Of a stretch of 64,000 bases of DNA, positions 1 to 10,448 are shown piece by piece. Positions within the stretch are counted from its first letter, which is position 1, and every line of letters starts with the position of its first letter. Made by a program: the position numbers and the translations under genes. The notes beneath the pieces were generated by a model that was not told the origin of the DNA, did not search any database, and worked only from the letters and a program-made list of their open reading frames with translations. Origin of the DNA: Ascoidea rubescens DSM 1968 (taxonomy: Eukaryota; Ascomycota; Saccharomycetes; Ascoideales; Ascoideaceae); contig NW_017962913.1 of assembly GCF_001661345.1 (NCBI RefSeq), positions 377,428 to 441,427 on the forward strand. The letters run 5' to 3'.

Positions 1-584
1 AACCAATTATTTGTTTAAAAAAAGCTGGTCTAACATAAGAGTCATTATTACTATATAACAATTTAATCAAGTTATAATAATTTTTAGCTAAAACGCCCTT
101 AGAACCTAATTTACTGTTGACATTTATATGTTGAAGATAAGAACGATCAAGAAAAATATTGGATAGAGATACAGTTCCAGAAAGACATTGCAAAACACAA
201 TTCATGTAGCAGGTATTTCCGAGGTTTTCCAACCCTCCAGTATAGTCCAGTTGATGTGGCAATAACGATTTAGTTAGTTGCAAATTGGAATTAATTTGGC
301 TGATTGAAGTTATTGCAGGAGAGTATATTGCAGGTTGAGGTTTTTGCAAACTTGGGAAAGAAGGCAAATACGATGTAGATTGAGTTCTTTTTAAATCAAT
401 GCTATTAGAATTACTAAAACCATTTGGGATTTTATTATTATAACCATTAATTGATGTTGAGCCTGGAAGTGAGTTTTTATTGGAAGGGTTGAACGAAAAT
501 CTATTTGTTCGAGTATTTGAAATGGTTTTTGTAAGACTATTGACGTTATTTGCATTGTTTCCAGCATGACCATTAGAAGGATTA

Positions 585-636
<52 letters not shown>

Positions 637-2527
637 AAATAAAACCGTTTGTCTTTTTAGTAGACTGTTGTTGTTGAGGGAAATAGGAATAATTCAAGTC
701 ATTATTTGGTAGTTTTAAATTATATAAAGATTGATCATTAAATTCTGAAGGACCTGTTCTTGAACTATTTAAACGATCACCAAATGCATTTGGGTAGTTA
801 ATTTCATTGAATGATTTGACAGTTGAATAAGAGGATGATGTTTTTGTTTGAGATAGGTATGGAGAATGGTTGCTATTTAAACTATTATTTGTGAAATCGT
901 TTATTAGGTTGAGACTTGAATTACTGTTGTTATTACTATAGTTATCATTGCTAATAATATTTGTGCTATCATTGTACATTAGGTTAGAAAAATCATCAAC
1001 CTGATTATCATCCATTATAAAATCGGATGGATTCTCAAAATTCATTAATGAAGCTGATGAAGTCTTTCTAAAATGGGAAGGTCTTGAAGGTAATTTTTCT
1101 GGAATTAAAATAGTTTCAACTTTTTGTTTTGAAACATGATCAGAACCAAAAGTTTTAAACCATTCTTCAAAGCCACCATTAAGTAGAATTGGAGGGTGTT
1201 TTAAGGGCTTTGAAAAGGATTTTTTAGTTAATAATATGTATAACTTTTTGAAATAAGTTGGTAATGAGGGATCGTATAATATACTTTTTGATATATCAAA
1301 ATTATAATTTTTGGTAACAGAATAAGAATCATCATAAAATAGTACTAATTGGAACAAATTTCTTTGGGAGAACAATAATTGTTCAAAAGATGGATTTATT
1401 AGCAAGGAACTTTCTAGAGCTTTATCATCTTTAAGATTTGAGCTGATTGAAAAGGGTTCGATGCATAAGATATTTTTAAAAAGGATATGAGAATTGTTAA
1501 AGCTTTTTCTTGATCTGATATCCAATATTAAGATTAAATTAGATAGCTCTTTTATATTCATTAGACGAAATAAATCTATTGGTTGAATATATGAAGTCTT
1601 ATAGAATGGGTCAAACTCTTTTAAAAAATCCGGGGAAATATTTGATAAAGAATTTGAGTCAAGATTTAATAGTTTATCAGGAGGCATGGGAGATGGAGAT
1701 CTTGATCTATAGTTTATTCTAAGTTTTTTGACTTCCAAGTTATTTGATCTAGGAGGCAAGGGGAGAGAGAGACGAGATGAAGGAGATGAATTTGAGGAGT
1801 TATTAGTTTTGACATTAGGATTAGTAATAGTATTATCATTTAGGATATTATTGTTGGTACTAGTACCATTATTATTAAACTTAGCATTAGCATTAGCATT
1901 AGCATTGCCATTAATAGAGATATTATTGATTGCACGAACAAGAGTATTATTTTTATTCGTGTCATTGTTGATGGTGGTAACTCTATTATCAGCATTATTT
2001 ATATCAATAATACTATTATTTGGAGTAAAGTTTGAGACCTTTAGCTTGTTAAATCTTTGAATCAAGTCATTATGGGTAGATTGAAAAGTATTTAGCTGCA
2101 ATCTGTTGATATTGAGGATTTCCAAATAGATATTTTGTATATTGACCTCTTGTTTATGAAGATGCTTTTGTAGATCAATATAAACACCGATTATCTCATC
2201 AGTCTTATTGGCTTTGGAGTTGGTGCTATTGCCATTTTCCTCATCCAACTGCTGAGAAATCAAGTCAAGTATTTTCTTTGAGGTGTAGTAAGATATATAT
2301 ATGTTTTCAATGGCCTTTATGTAGTCCTGATTTTCACTGAGGTTTGATGGAGATAAGCTATTATCGTTGGCTTTGTTCTTTTGATACAGATATACTTTGA
2401 GGTTCAAGTTGTATGTTTCCTGGTATTTCAAGGCCTTTTCGATCTTGTCAAGAAGCGACAAATCAAGGATCTTGAAGGCACTGATAAATGAATCAACGAG
2501 ATTGTTTAGTTCATTGACTGTCTTCAT
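1..2527 (-). CDS. DOA4: Doa4/Ubp-type ubiquitin-specific protease, N-terminal 842 codons (runs off left edge)
   Basis: Reading the minus strand from the ATG at 2527 gives one open frame to the window edge. An in-frame TAA lies four codons upstream. The first ~200 residues look helical. Residues ~200-270 are Asn/Ser-rich. Residues ~310-460 form a rhodanese-like domain with LILDIRSRKSFNNSHI, ILCIEP and GGFEEWF, matching the inactive rhodanese fold of S. cerevisiae Doa4/Ubp5. After an Asn-rich linker, the catalytic Cys box GLENLGNTCYMNC begins near residue 765, with nucleophile Cys773 at 209-211. The His box must lie left of the window. Doa4 deubiquitinates cargo at endosomes and recycles ubiquitin; that role is taken from the family. 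Because the frame is cut, the 3' end and full length are unknown. The family call is strong; Doa4 versus Ubp5-like paralogue cannot be decided here. Confidence 0.9.
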
Positions 2528-2535
2528 ATTGTCAT
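2524..2535 (-). promoter_or_regulatory. Three-codon uORF overlapping the DOA4-like start codon
   Basis: An upstream ATG at 2535 reads ATG ACA ATA TGA. The uORF stop codon overlaps the main ATG in an ATGA arrangement, so a scanning ribosome would meet this minimal uORF first and finish on the main start. Function is inferred only. Confidence 0.45.
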
Positions 2536-3027
2536 TTTAGTGGAATAGCTTCAGTTGATCAAGATAAAGAGCTGTGTTTGGTGATTATATCGTCACTGAG
2601 CTGGGGATCCCGATATCTCAGGTCCTGCCGGTCGAAAGAGAAGCAAGCCACGTGTACACTTGATAGCACCCGGGGTGGTTAGTCACGCGACGCACTCAAG
2701 CTGTCCGGTATGTGGCTAAGACAGAGTTTTGACCAGTATCTGGCGTGTGCGCACCGCTCGCTTTGTGCTGTGTACACCTCTAGCACGTGATCCCCTGCCA
2801 AAGGCGCAAGAAAATTTTTTGTATGGGCTCTCCTAACTCTGTGTGCTATATTACTATGGATGTATGTGTTTTTGTTTTCTTTTCAACTAATTTTTTTTTC
2901 TTTCAGTCAATTTTTTAGTTAGACTGATTTCATATAAATAATTCAACTATCTATCTGATTATTTATTATACTATATCTATCCTATTTCTTTCTTGTTTCT
3001 TTCTGTCTTACAATCAATCAATTCAAA
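2528..3027. promoter_or_regulatory. Divergent promoter DOA4-like / GSP1 with two CACGTG boxes and a TATA box
   Basis: This 500-bp gap is GC-rich at 2590-2800 and AT-rich elsewhere. CACGTG lies at 2649-2654 and again at 2784-2789. The second reads CACGTGAT, which is the Cbf1-type consensus RTCACGTG on the other strand. A TATAAATA at 2933-2940, about 90 bp before the GSP1 ATG, is the likely TATA box for GSP1. Confidence 0.55.
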
Positions 3028-3876
3028 ATGAGTGGAGAAATTCCAACCTTTAAATTAGTTTTAGTTGGTGATGGTGGTACCGGTAAAGTATGTATTAGAT
3101 ATGAAATATAATTTATTTCATTCTAATTTTTTTTATCTTTCTCTGTTTGGTTTTCTCTTTATTTTTCTGTTTTTTTTAGAGTTTTCATCTTGAGTTTTTA
3201 TCCTGAATTTTCATTTTTAGGGATTTTGTTTATTTTGTTTAGTAAGCTGTTGATACTAACAAACTCCTTTTTATTTTCATTTTCAATCTAGACCACTTTT
3301 GTTAAACGTCATTTAACTGGTGAATTTGAAAAAAAATATATTGCTACACTAGGTGTTGAAGTCCATCCATTAAAATTTTTCACTAATTGTGGTGAAATCA
3401 AATTTGATGTTTGGGATACTGCTGGTCAAGAAAAATTTGGTGGTTTAAGAGATGGTTATTATATTAATGGTCAATGTGGTATTATTATGTTTGATGTCAC
3501 CTCAAGAATTACTTATAAAAATGTTCCAAACTGGCACAGAGATTTAGTTCGTGTTTGCGAAAATATTCCAATTGTTCTTTGTGGTAACAAAGTCGATGTG
3601 AAAGAAAGAAAAGTTAAAGCTAAAACTATTACTTTCCATAGAAAGAAGAATTTACAATATTACGATATTTCTGCTAAATCAAATTATAACTTTGAAAAAC
3701 CATTTTTATGGTTAGCAAGAAAATTAGCTGGTAATGCTCAATTAGATTTTGTTGCTTCTCCTGCCTTAGCTCCTCCAGAAATTACTGTTGATGGAAAATT
3801 AATGCAACAATATCAAAATGAACTTGACCAAGCTTCTGCTATGCCTTTACCTGATGAAGATGACGCTGATTTATAA
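3028..3876 (+). CDS. GSP1: Ran GTPase Gsp1 (spliced: 3028-3087, 3292-3876)
   Basis: The 214-residue product is a Ran GTPase, which sets the direction of nuclear transport and acts in spindle and envelope assembly. Exon 1 (20 codons) ends in GDGGTGK; exon 2 starts TTFVKRHL, so the intron falls inside the P-loop. Other Ran hallmarks follow: switch [19 protein letters not shown], the guanine-specificity NKVD, the SAK motif, and the acidic C-terminus DEDDADL. The 204-bp intron 3088-3291 has donor GTATGT, branch site TACTAAC at 3254-3260 and acceptor CTAG. Read unspliced, only the C-terminal 129 codons from an internal ATG would be called. Identity with known Ran proteins is near complete through the G domain. 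Confidence 0.97.
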
Positions 3877-5161
3877 TATAGCTGACCTTTCACCAAGCTT
3901 CTCATTGAATTTTTCACCACTTCAATTAATTTATAACTTATAACTTATAATCTATGTCAAGTTTCAAACAAAAATCTACAATTCTTAATGGTTGATTAAT
4001 GATGGTCTAAAATGGTCAATCAAAATCACTAATCAATTATAATCAATTATCAATACAATTACTACAATTTGTAATATCCTTGTGAATCCAATTTAATTAA
4101 AATTATTTAAATAATTACAACAATTACAATAATTACAATAAAAAACAGTGAATCAATAAAATTTAATTACAACAATTTTCTTTTAACGTACGATACATTT
4201 TCTCTCTTACCTTCAATATATCTTATTTATTTTATTCTACTTTCCTTTCCTCTACATTATTTAATTTTATCCTATTTTATCTTATTTTATCCTATTTGTT
4301 CGATCTATTTCTTATTTTATTATCTTTTTCTTATCTCCCCTTTTTAGCAAATCTCTGCCCAAAATTAAATCTTCCATCTTTATTTTTCGACCGAATCTCC
4401 TTTTTTCAATAAATCCACATTTCTTCCATTAAACCTTTCTACCTACAGTCTATATAATATCAACTCATACTCCTAAACAATTAATTGCCCCCAGATCCCT
4501 CTTTTTGCTCGTTTCTCCTTCGTCTCTCCGAAAGTGGCGACTTTTCAAACAGTTTTTTGCTGTTAACTTTTCATGCACGTGTCCATTTTTCTTTTTCGAG
4601 ATCTGATCTTTTTTCTTTGTCTTTATTGCGAATTTTCGTGAGAGAGCAAAAGAGTGTGATTCCATAGAACTGATAAAATCGATTGATTGATGATTAATGT
4701 TGAGTGGTTATATTGAGAATTGCTAAAAATGAGCTATTGATTAAAATTGATTACAATTGACGGTCATGGTTTTTGGTATCGGCGCTTAGTCTGATTGTAA
4801 GGTCTGTTTAGCGTATCTGATGAATTTAGTCGTAACCATCAAGAAGAATTTTTTGATTTAATGGATAATATTTATTAGAATTTGAAGAGGGCTTGGTGGT
4901 TTTGAGAAATTGTGAGTTTGAGGTTGTTATTTTTTCGATTTCTTTGTTGAAAAGAGTTTTATGGGCATGATTTCAATAGAATAAAGATGATTTTCGAATC
5001 ACAAAAGCAAATAATTTAAATGGGTTTTTTTAATTTATCTTTTGGTTGCATCTCTTGATTTTATCTCTTGATCTTATATTTGGTTTGATTTATAAATTGA
5101 ATGGTTTTATAATTGCTGATTGATAATACTTTTTTTTAAAAAAAATTTACTAAATTGATGA
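3877..5161. other. 1.3-kb intergenic region, no gene recognised
   Basis: The first ~300 bp after GSP1 are AT-rich 3' flank with repeated ATTACAA units. From ~4200 to ~4650 the plus strand is strongly pyrimidine-rich (TTTTATCC and TCTTTT runs). The rest is AT-rich leader of the next ORF. Short open frames here, such as 4485-4667, have no recognisable content. Confidence 0.5.
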
Positions 5162-6694
5162 ATGAGTTTCATTATACCAATTTCATTAGCATTTTGTTTT
5201 ACATCAATAACATTTTCAATAATCACTTCGCATTATTCCAAAAAATACGATAAATTATTAATTGATTATAACGATGATAATTTATCATTATCAATAAACC
5301 CCAAGATTTTATCGATAATTACACTAAAAAGTGACAATAAAAGAAAAGATAAAAACATAGTTAATATTTTTGTTGATACTATTAAAGAAAATGGAAAAAG
5401 TCATAAAATTAGATATACGTTGGAGAAGAATGATTATTTGCCATATATTTGGTTTTTAATTGATAATTATAATAATGAGAATAATGAAGATAATACTGAA
5501 AATAATATTGAAAATAAGAAAATAATTGCTGTTATTAATTTTAAGAGTAATAAGAATAAAGATATAGTTTCAATTATTTTTGATAAGAAGTATTCTAATG
5601 AAAATGAGTACTATAATTTTATGAATAATAATACTGAAGATAATACTGATAATAACGAAAAAAACTTTTGTGTAATGAAGTTCAAAGAGGCTAAGACACA
5701 TTTGAATGATTATATTAAATTTCGAAAGATTTTTACAAGTGATACTAATGATGGTATTAATGATAATGGTATTAATGATAATAATAATAAAAATAAAAAT
5801 AAAAGTAAAAGATGTTTTAATGATAACTATGAGTATAGATGGATGAATAATAGCAAATATTTAGAAAAATATTCCAATGAATTTGAGAATTTGTTTGAGG
5901 ATAATGAATACAATTATAAGTTAAAACAATCAAGAAATTTAAGAAAATTTTTTGAAAAAAAGAAAAACAATATGGAAAAGGAAAACAACAGTACTAAAGA
6001 TATTATTATCCATGAGAGAGTCGCATTGGCTATAAACTTCTTGAGTAAAGAAGATGTTGATGGAATTGGTACAGCGAAAAAAGTCATGATGAATAAAAAA
6101 AAAGATAAAAGAAAGATCAAGATCAAGAAAAAGAAAAAGAAGAAAAATACAAATTGCCAAAATGTAAAAAATAGAAAGGGATTTCTAGATAATAGAAATA
6201 AATGGAAAAATCTCCTTCATTTTAAAGTGATTTTTAATTCTAATAAAATTGATATAATCGAATTGATTATAAGTTGTTTTATTTCAATTATTAGAGATTG
6301 GAGAAGAAGAAATAAAATTGACTCGAAAAGAAATTTAATATTAAAAAATAGAATAAAAGAATGGGAGGCAATGAATTATTTTGTGAATTATAAAGAAAAT
6401 GCTAGATTAAATGATAGCGATAATAGAGAAATTATAAGGGTCACTGCTGATAATAGCAGACAAATTGAGTATCTCAATCCAGTGAAAAGAAATGCTGTAA
6501 AAGTAGATGGAGATACGAACAATGGAAGCACAGCAGCCGAAACAACCTTCAAACTGCACAAAAAAAAGATAAACGATCTCTTGTTTCGACACTACGGAAG
6601 CAGCAGCAATTCTAACGAGAAAAAAGTTCTGCGAAGAAGACTCAGAGCACTAATCAGCAGCAGAAGCAGGACCGGCGGATGCGTAGGGGTCTAG
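5162..6694 (+). CDS. Unrecognised Lys/Asn-rich protein with N-terminal membrane anchor
   Basis: The frame is 510 codons from an ATG. Residues 3-23 are a hydrophobic signal-anchor-like segment (FIIPISLAFCFTSI). The middle is rich in Asn, Asp, Glu and Lys, with Asn tracts near residues 95-110 and 200-215. A basic run of Lys and Arg at ~310-335 could be a nuclear or RNA-binding signal. A second hydrophobic stretch (IELIISCFISII) lies near residue 365, and the C-terminus is Arg/Ser-rich. I recognise no family. The length, single open frame and mixed hydrophobic/charged pattern support a real, fast-evolving gene. The last ~150 bp enter a GC-rich block that continues into the next promoter, so the C-terminal residues may have drifted under local base composition. 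Confidence 0.6.
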   Translation: MSFIIPISLAFCFTSITFSIITSHYSKKYDKLLIDYNDDNLSLSINPKILSIITLKSDNKRKDKNIVNIFVDTIKENGKSHKIRYTLEKNDYLPYIWFLIDNYNNENNEDNTENNIENKKIIAVINFKSNKNKDIVSIIFDKKYSNENEYYNFMNNNTEDNTDNNEKNFCVMKFKEAKTHLNDYIKFRKIFTSDTNDGINDNGINDNNNKNKNKSKRCFNDNYEYRWMNNSKYLEKYSNEFENLFEDNEYNYKLKQSRNLRKFFEKKKNNMEKENNSTKDIIIHERVALAINFLSKEDVDGIGTAKKVMMNKKKDKRKIKIKKKKKKKNTNCQNVKNRKGFLDNRNKWKNLLHFKVIFNSNKIDIIELIISCFISIIRDWRRRNKIDSKRNLILKNRIKEWEAMNYFVNYKENARLNDSDNREIIRVTADNSRQIEYLNPVKRNAVKVDGDTNNGSTAAETTFKLHKKKINDLLFRHYGSSSNSNEKKVLRRRLRALISSRSRTGGCVGV

Positions 6695-7573
6695 ACCGGC
6701 AATTCAAAAGAACCTGGGTGGCGGGTGCAACCAATCACGGCGCACGTTACTGCAGACACGCATACCCGTTTACGCGGGCCTCAAGCAAAAAAGGAGAGCG
6801 CAATGTATCCACCAATCAGCGCGTGCAAAAAGCAAGGTCGGCCAACCGCCAGTGCGTTGTCAGACAGTACTGCGCATAATCGGCAGGGGCCGCCAATCGG
6901 GGAGAGTGAAAATTTGCTGGAGCCGAGTTAACAGTTGAAGCTGGGGGATTTGGAGGATTTGGTGGATGTGGCGCCGGAACCGGATGGTCTGCTGTTCTTC
7001 TCTTTCGTCTCTTTCGCCTTTTTCTTCTGCTTCTTCTGCTTTTTCTGCTTTTTCTTGCTCTTCTTTTGCTTCTCCTTTGTTTTGTTCTGCTCGCAACAGC
7101 TGTTTACTTTCTGTTTCTGGATTGGGTCTCTATCTCTAGGTCTATTTTACTCACCTCGTATCTCGCTTCAAGACTCTAGGTCCTCTTTGTCTTGTTTCTA
7201 TTTTTTCTTGGTGTTTTGGTTCTTTTGCTGTCAACAGTTTTATATCCACTTCCTGAACCATTTCTAAACAATTCCTAAACCCTTCCTGAAAGAACATTTG
7301 TTGTGAAAAGAACAGACTCTCTTCTCCTTTGTTTATTAGAGTCTCATACAAATAGTATATCTTAACCTCATATTTATTTTCTTTTCTGACTTATTCACAT
7401 CGCTTTCACACTTTCACTCTCTATTTTTGTCTTTCTTCTATCCTTTTGTTTTTGTTCCATTCTACCATTCTTTGTTCTTTGTTTTTTTATTTTTTCTTTA
7501 TTTTTCGTGTTCTTGTTCTTTTTTTTGTTTTCTATTAATTTCAGTCGCTTTTCTTCTGGTTTTTGGTCTCAAT
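6695..7573 (+). promoter_or_regulatory. Long leader/promoter: GC-rich block followed by a TTCTGC pyrimidine tract
   Basis: The segment 6640-6960 is markedly GC-rich against AT-rich surroundings. From ~7000 to ~7090 the plus strand becomes a TTTTTCTGCTTCTTCTGC-type pyrimidine tract, and pyrimidine richness continues to the ATG at 7574. Frames open here on both strands are low-complexity and not credible genes. Confidence 0.4.
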
Positions 7574-8956
7574 ATGGACCCAAATTTTTACACCTCTCAA
7601 CTTCAAAAAGATGCTCAATCTTACTCCAGAGACACCATAACATGCCCCTTCTCTTTTCAAATTGATTTAATTGACAAAGCCTTATTTGATTATCGTCATA
7701 ACAAAAGATTTAACAATACTAATAATTCTGCTCTTAATAACACCAATACCATAAAAACTAAAAATTACCACTCAAATAATCAAAATAACAATAACATTAA
7801 TAATAACAACAACAATAATAATAGCCAACGTTATCTTAACAAGAAAAAGTCTTATAACCAAATTAAGATCCAACAACAAAACTATTATAATCAAAATAAT
7901 AGTCATAATAATAATAATAATAATAATAATTTTCATTTGACTTCAAATAATAATCGTTACGTCTCTCAACCAATTCAATCAACTACTTATAACAATAATA
8001 ATAATTTCATTAACACTAATTATCCTAACAACTATTCTAACAATTATGTCAATAATTATTCCCCTGTCCAAAACCATTTCCAATTCCAAAATAATTATTT
8101 GAGTCAAAGTCGTGTTGTTTCTCATCAATTATCAAATCAATCTTTAAATGGCTTTAATCCATCTCCTACTCTTTCCTCTTCTCAATTCCCTTATCTTTCT
8201 CATCAATCCTCTAACCCTCAATTGACTTCAAATTCCTCTATTAATACTAATATTACCAATAATATCAATAATGCTAATAATATTACTACTAATAACAGCT
8301 ATAACAATAATTATAACAATTACAATTCTGTCATGTCAAATTATAACAGCAATCTTACCCAATTATCAATCCCCGAAAATAAGTTACCTTTTTCCTTTTC
8401 TTCCTCTTTTTCCTCATCTTCAGGTAATTCGGCTAATTCGGCTAATTCGGCTAATTCGGCTGATTCAATTAATTCAACTAATTCATCAAATTCAACAAAT
8501 TCAATCTTAAACTTGAATTCATCTTTTAACTCAATTCCCACTTCTACCTCGAATTTTTCCTCAAATTCTTCAAAATCCTTGAACTTTTCTTCAAATTCTT
8601 CTTTAAACTCTTCTTTAAACTCCTCTTCGAATTCTTCTTTAAATTCTAATTCAACAAGTCCAAAATCCGACTTGTTTTTATTAAATCAAAATTATCAAAC
8701 ATTAAATAATGATTATAATAATTTAAACTCTTCAAATTCAATTACCGCTAATTCAACTACTTCAATTAGCACCATTGTTGATTCTACTTCTACTTCTAGT
8801 TCTAATTCTAATTCTAATTTTACTAATGCTGTTCCTTCTTGCGAATCTTTTTCTTTAGGTTTTAATGTTTTAAAATCTGGTTGTGACAATTCAAAATTAA
8901 ATCTTGGTTGGTTAAAAGTTTGGGGTACAAATGAAATGACTACTACTTGGGGTTAA
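7574..8956 (+). CDS. Asn/Ser-rich (prion-like) protein of unknown function
   Basis: I start at the ATG at 7574 (MDPNFYTSQLQK). The open frame continues upstream to 7427, but that part is a Phe-rich translation of a pyrimidine leader. The product is 460 residues. About 45 relatively complex residues (CPFSFQIDLIDKALFDY) are followed by Asn tracts, then Ser/Asn repeats (NSANSANSANSAD, SSLNSSLNSSSNSSLN). A compact C-terminus, SGCDNSKLNLGWLKVWG, ends in WG. The Trp-containing tail and the N-terminal block look like short conserved interaction motifs separated by disordered sequence. I do not recognise the family. The composition resembles yeast prion-like RNA-binding or regulatory proteins, but that is inference. 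Confidence 0.7.
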   Translation: MDPNFYTSQLQKDAQSYSRDTITCPFSFQIDLIDKALFDYRHNKRFNNTNNSALNNTNTIKTKNYHSNNQNNNNINNNNNNNNSQRYLNKKKSYNQIKIQQQNYYNQNNSHNNNNNNNNFHLTSNNNRYVSQPIQSTTYNNNNNFINTNYPNNYSNNYVNNYSPVQNHFQFQNNYLSQSRVVSHQLSNQSLNGFNPSPTLSSSQFPYLSHQSSNPQLTSNSSINTNITNNINNANNITTNNSYNNNYNNYNSVMSNYNSNLTQLSIPENKLPFSFSSSFSSSSGNSANSANSANSADSINSTNSSNSTNSILNLNSSFNSIPTSTSNFSSNSSKSLNFSSNSSLNSSLNSSSNSSLNSNSTSPKSDLFLLNQNYQTLNNDYNNLNSSNSITANSTTSISTIVDSTSTSSSNSNSNFTNAVPSCESFSLGFNVLKSGCDNSKLNLGWLKVWGTNEMTTTWG

Positions 8957-9831
8957 TTACTTTTTTTTTTCTGCTTATTTTATTTGGTTTCAAAATATAA
9001 TATAAAGATTTTAGTATCCTTTTTTTTATTTTATTTTTATTAACTTTTTTTTATTCATTGAATTATTTGTTTTTCGTATTGGATGATTTTATTATTTTTT
9101 TCCTTTATTTATTTATATTATTTCAAAAGAAAAAAAAAATATGTATTTTAAATTAAAATCATAAAAAAAAAACTGGAAAAAAAAAAAATTAAAAAAATCA
9201 AAAAAAAATACTATGTTATTATAATTGTGTTTGCATTAGTTACATTTTTGTTTAATTATTTAATTAATGAGCTATGAGTTTTTTTAAAGAAAAATATTAC
9301 TTATAATTATCTATTATTTATTATTATTTATTATTATTTATTATTATTATTTATTATTATTATTATTTATTAAGTTGCTTTCTTGGTTGATTATCAGTGT
9401 TTTATTGTTGTATTGTTTTATTGTTTTATTATTTTTTTATTATTTCATTTTATTGGTTAAAATTTATAAACATTTGAGAATTGACATTAAAAGTAAAAGT
9501 AAAAGTAAAAGTAAAAGTAAAAGTGAAAATAAAGGTGAAATTGAAAGTGAAAATCAAGCATTTTCAAATAATTTATTTATATAGTTTATATAGTTTATAT
9601 AGTTATATAATTTATATAATTAAATGAATTAATTTTCAATAGTGAAAGACTAAAGCTGATTGGCTGATGAAGTGTGTATGTTAATGTATAGAAACGCTAT
9701 CGTAAGTATAAATAAGTATGCATATCACATGACTTATTTTTCAAAAGTCAAAGAAGATATGATTGAATAACAGATTTTGATGAGGTGAATAAGAATAAGA
9801 ATAAGAATAAAAATAAGAAAGTGTGTAGATA
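8957..9831. other. 875-bp intergenic region rich in simple repeats
   Basis: The A/T-rich 3' flank of the previous gene is followed by TTATTATTTATT repeats (~9311-9371). Further on are six copies of AAAAGT (~9489-9524) and GAATAA repeats just upstream of EMI1 (~9787-9810). A 69-codon open frame over the AAAAGT repeat has no ATG start and is not called. Confidence 0.5.
9489..9524. repeat. Microsatellite (AAAAGT)6
   Basis: Six tandem copies of the hexamer, followed by degenerate AAAGTGAAA units. Confidence 0.8.
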
Positions 9832-10244
9832 ATGAGTTTGATAACAAAGAAGGGAGAAGGGAAAAGTGATTTTAAGTCTGAAGATTTAGAAGCATATCCA
9901 GTAAGTTTGATATATTTAGTTATATGTGTATGGATGTAAATTGAAAATTTTGAAAATTGAAAATACTAATTAAGAATGGTGAATAGAGTGAGATGTCATG
10001 TTTAACAGCATTTGACGATTTATTTCAGTGTTATTCGGTTGTTGGACAGTTTCGAAATGTTTATAGATATGGGGAGATTGATTATTGTAATAGTCAGCTG
10101 GAGAAGTTTAAATTTTGTTTAAAGAATTCTATAAATTCAGAAGATATTAAAAAACGAAACATTCAGTTGTTTTATAAGGAGAAATTGATGATGAAGAAGC
10201 AAGAGGGAAGTAGCGAGGATATATGGAAGTTGAGAGAAATATAA
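9832..10244 (+). CDS. EMI1: Emi1-type twin CX9C protein (spliced: 9832-9900, 9987-10244)
   Basis: The spliced product is 108 residues. Exon 1 encodes 23 residues ending in EAYP; exon 2 continues SEMSCLTAFDDLFQCYSVVG. The core has two CX9C pairs, CLTAFDDLFQC and CNSQLEKFKFC, the helical-hairpin signature of the DUF3128/Emi1 family. The YRYGEIDYC block between them is typical of Emi1. S. cerevisiae EMI1 is needed for full induction of meiotic genes and relates to mitochondrial function; proteins with this fold are usually imported by Mia40. The 86-bp intron 9901-9986 has donor GTAAGT, branch site TACTAAT at 9964-9970 and acceptor TAG, and joins in phase 0. Without it the protein would start at the internal ATG at 9993 and lose its N-terminus. 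Confidence 0.88.
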
Positions 10245-10448
10245 GAAACGTAAGAAACGTAAGAAACAAGAATTTATTAGAACTAGAATAAAGGAAAGAG
10301 AACAAAGGAAAGAGTATAAAAAATTTTAAATGTAGGTGTATATATATATATGTATATATAAGAGAGAGTGAATGGGTGTATAGATAGTTTATTTTCAGTC
10401 TAATAGGTTAAGATTCGGATATTTTAGATAGATAAATAGATAGATAGA

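Noticed and set aside
2649-2791. CACGTG boxes as CDEI of a point centromere
   Set aside because: No AT-rich 80-90-bp CDEII followed by a CCGAA-type CDEIII; better explained as promoter E-boxes.
6679-7351. Frames of 66-110 codons upstream of 7574
   Set aside because: Translations are low-complexity (Phe/Cys or Glu/Lys repeats) from the TTCTGC tract.
9375-9584. 69-codon hydrophobic plus Ser-Lys repeat frame
   Set aside because: No ATG; the Ser-Lys part is simply the AAAAGT microsatellite.
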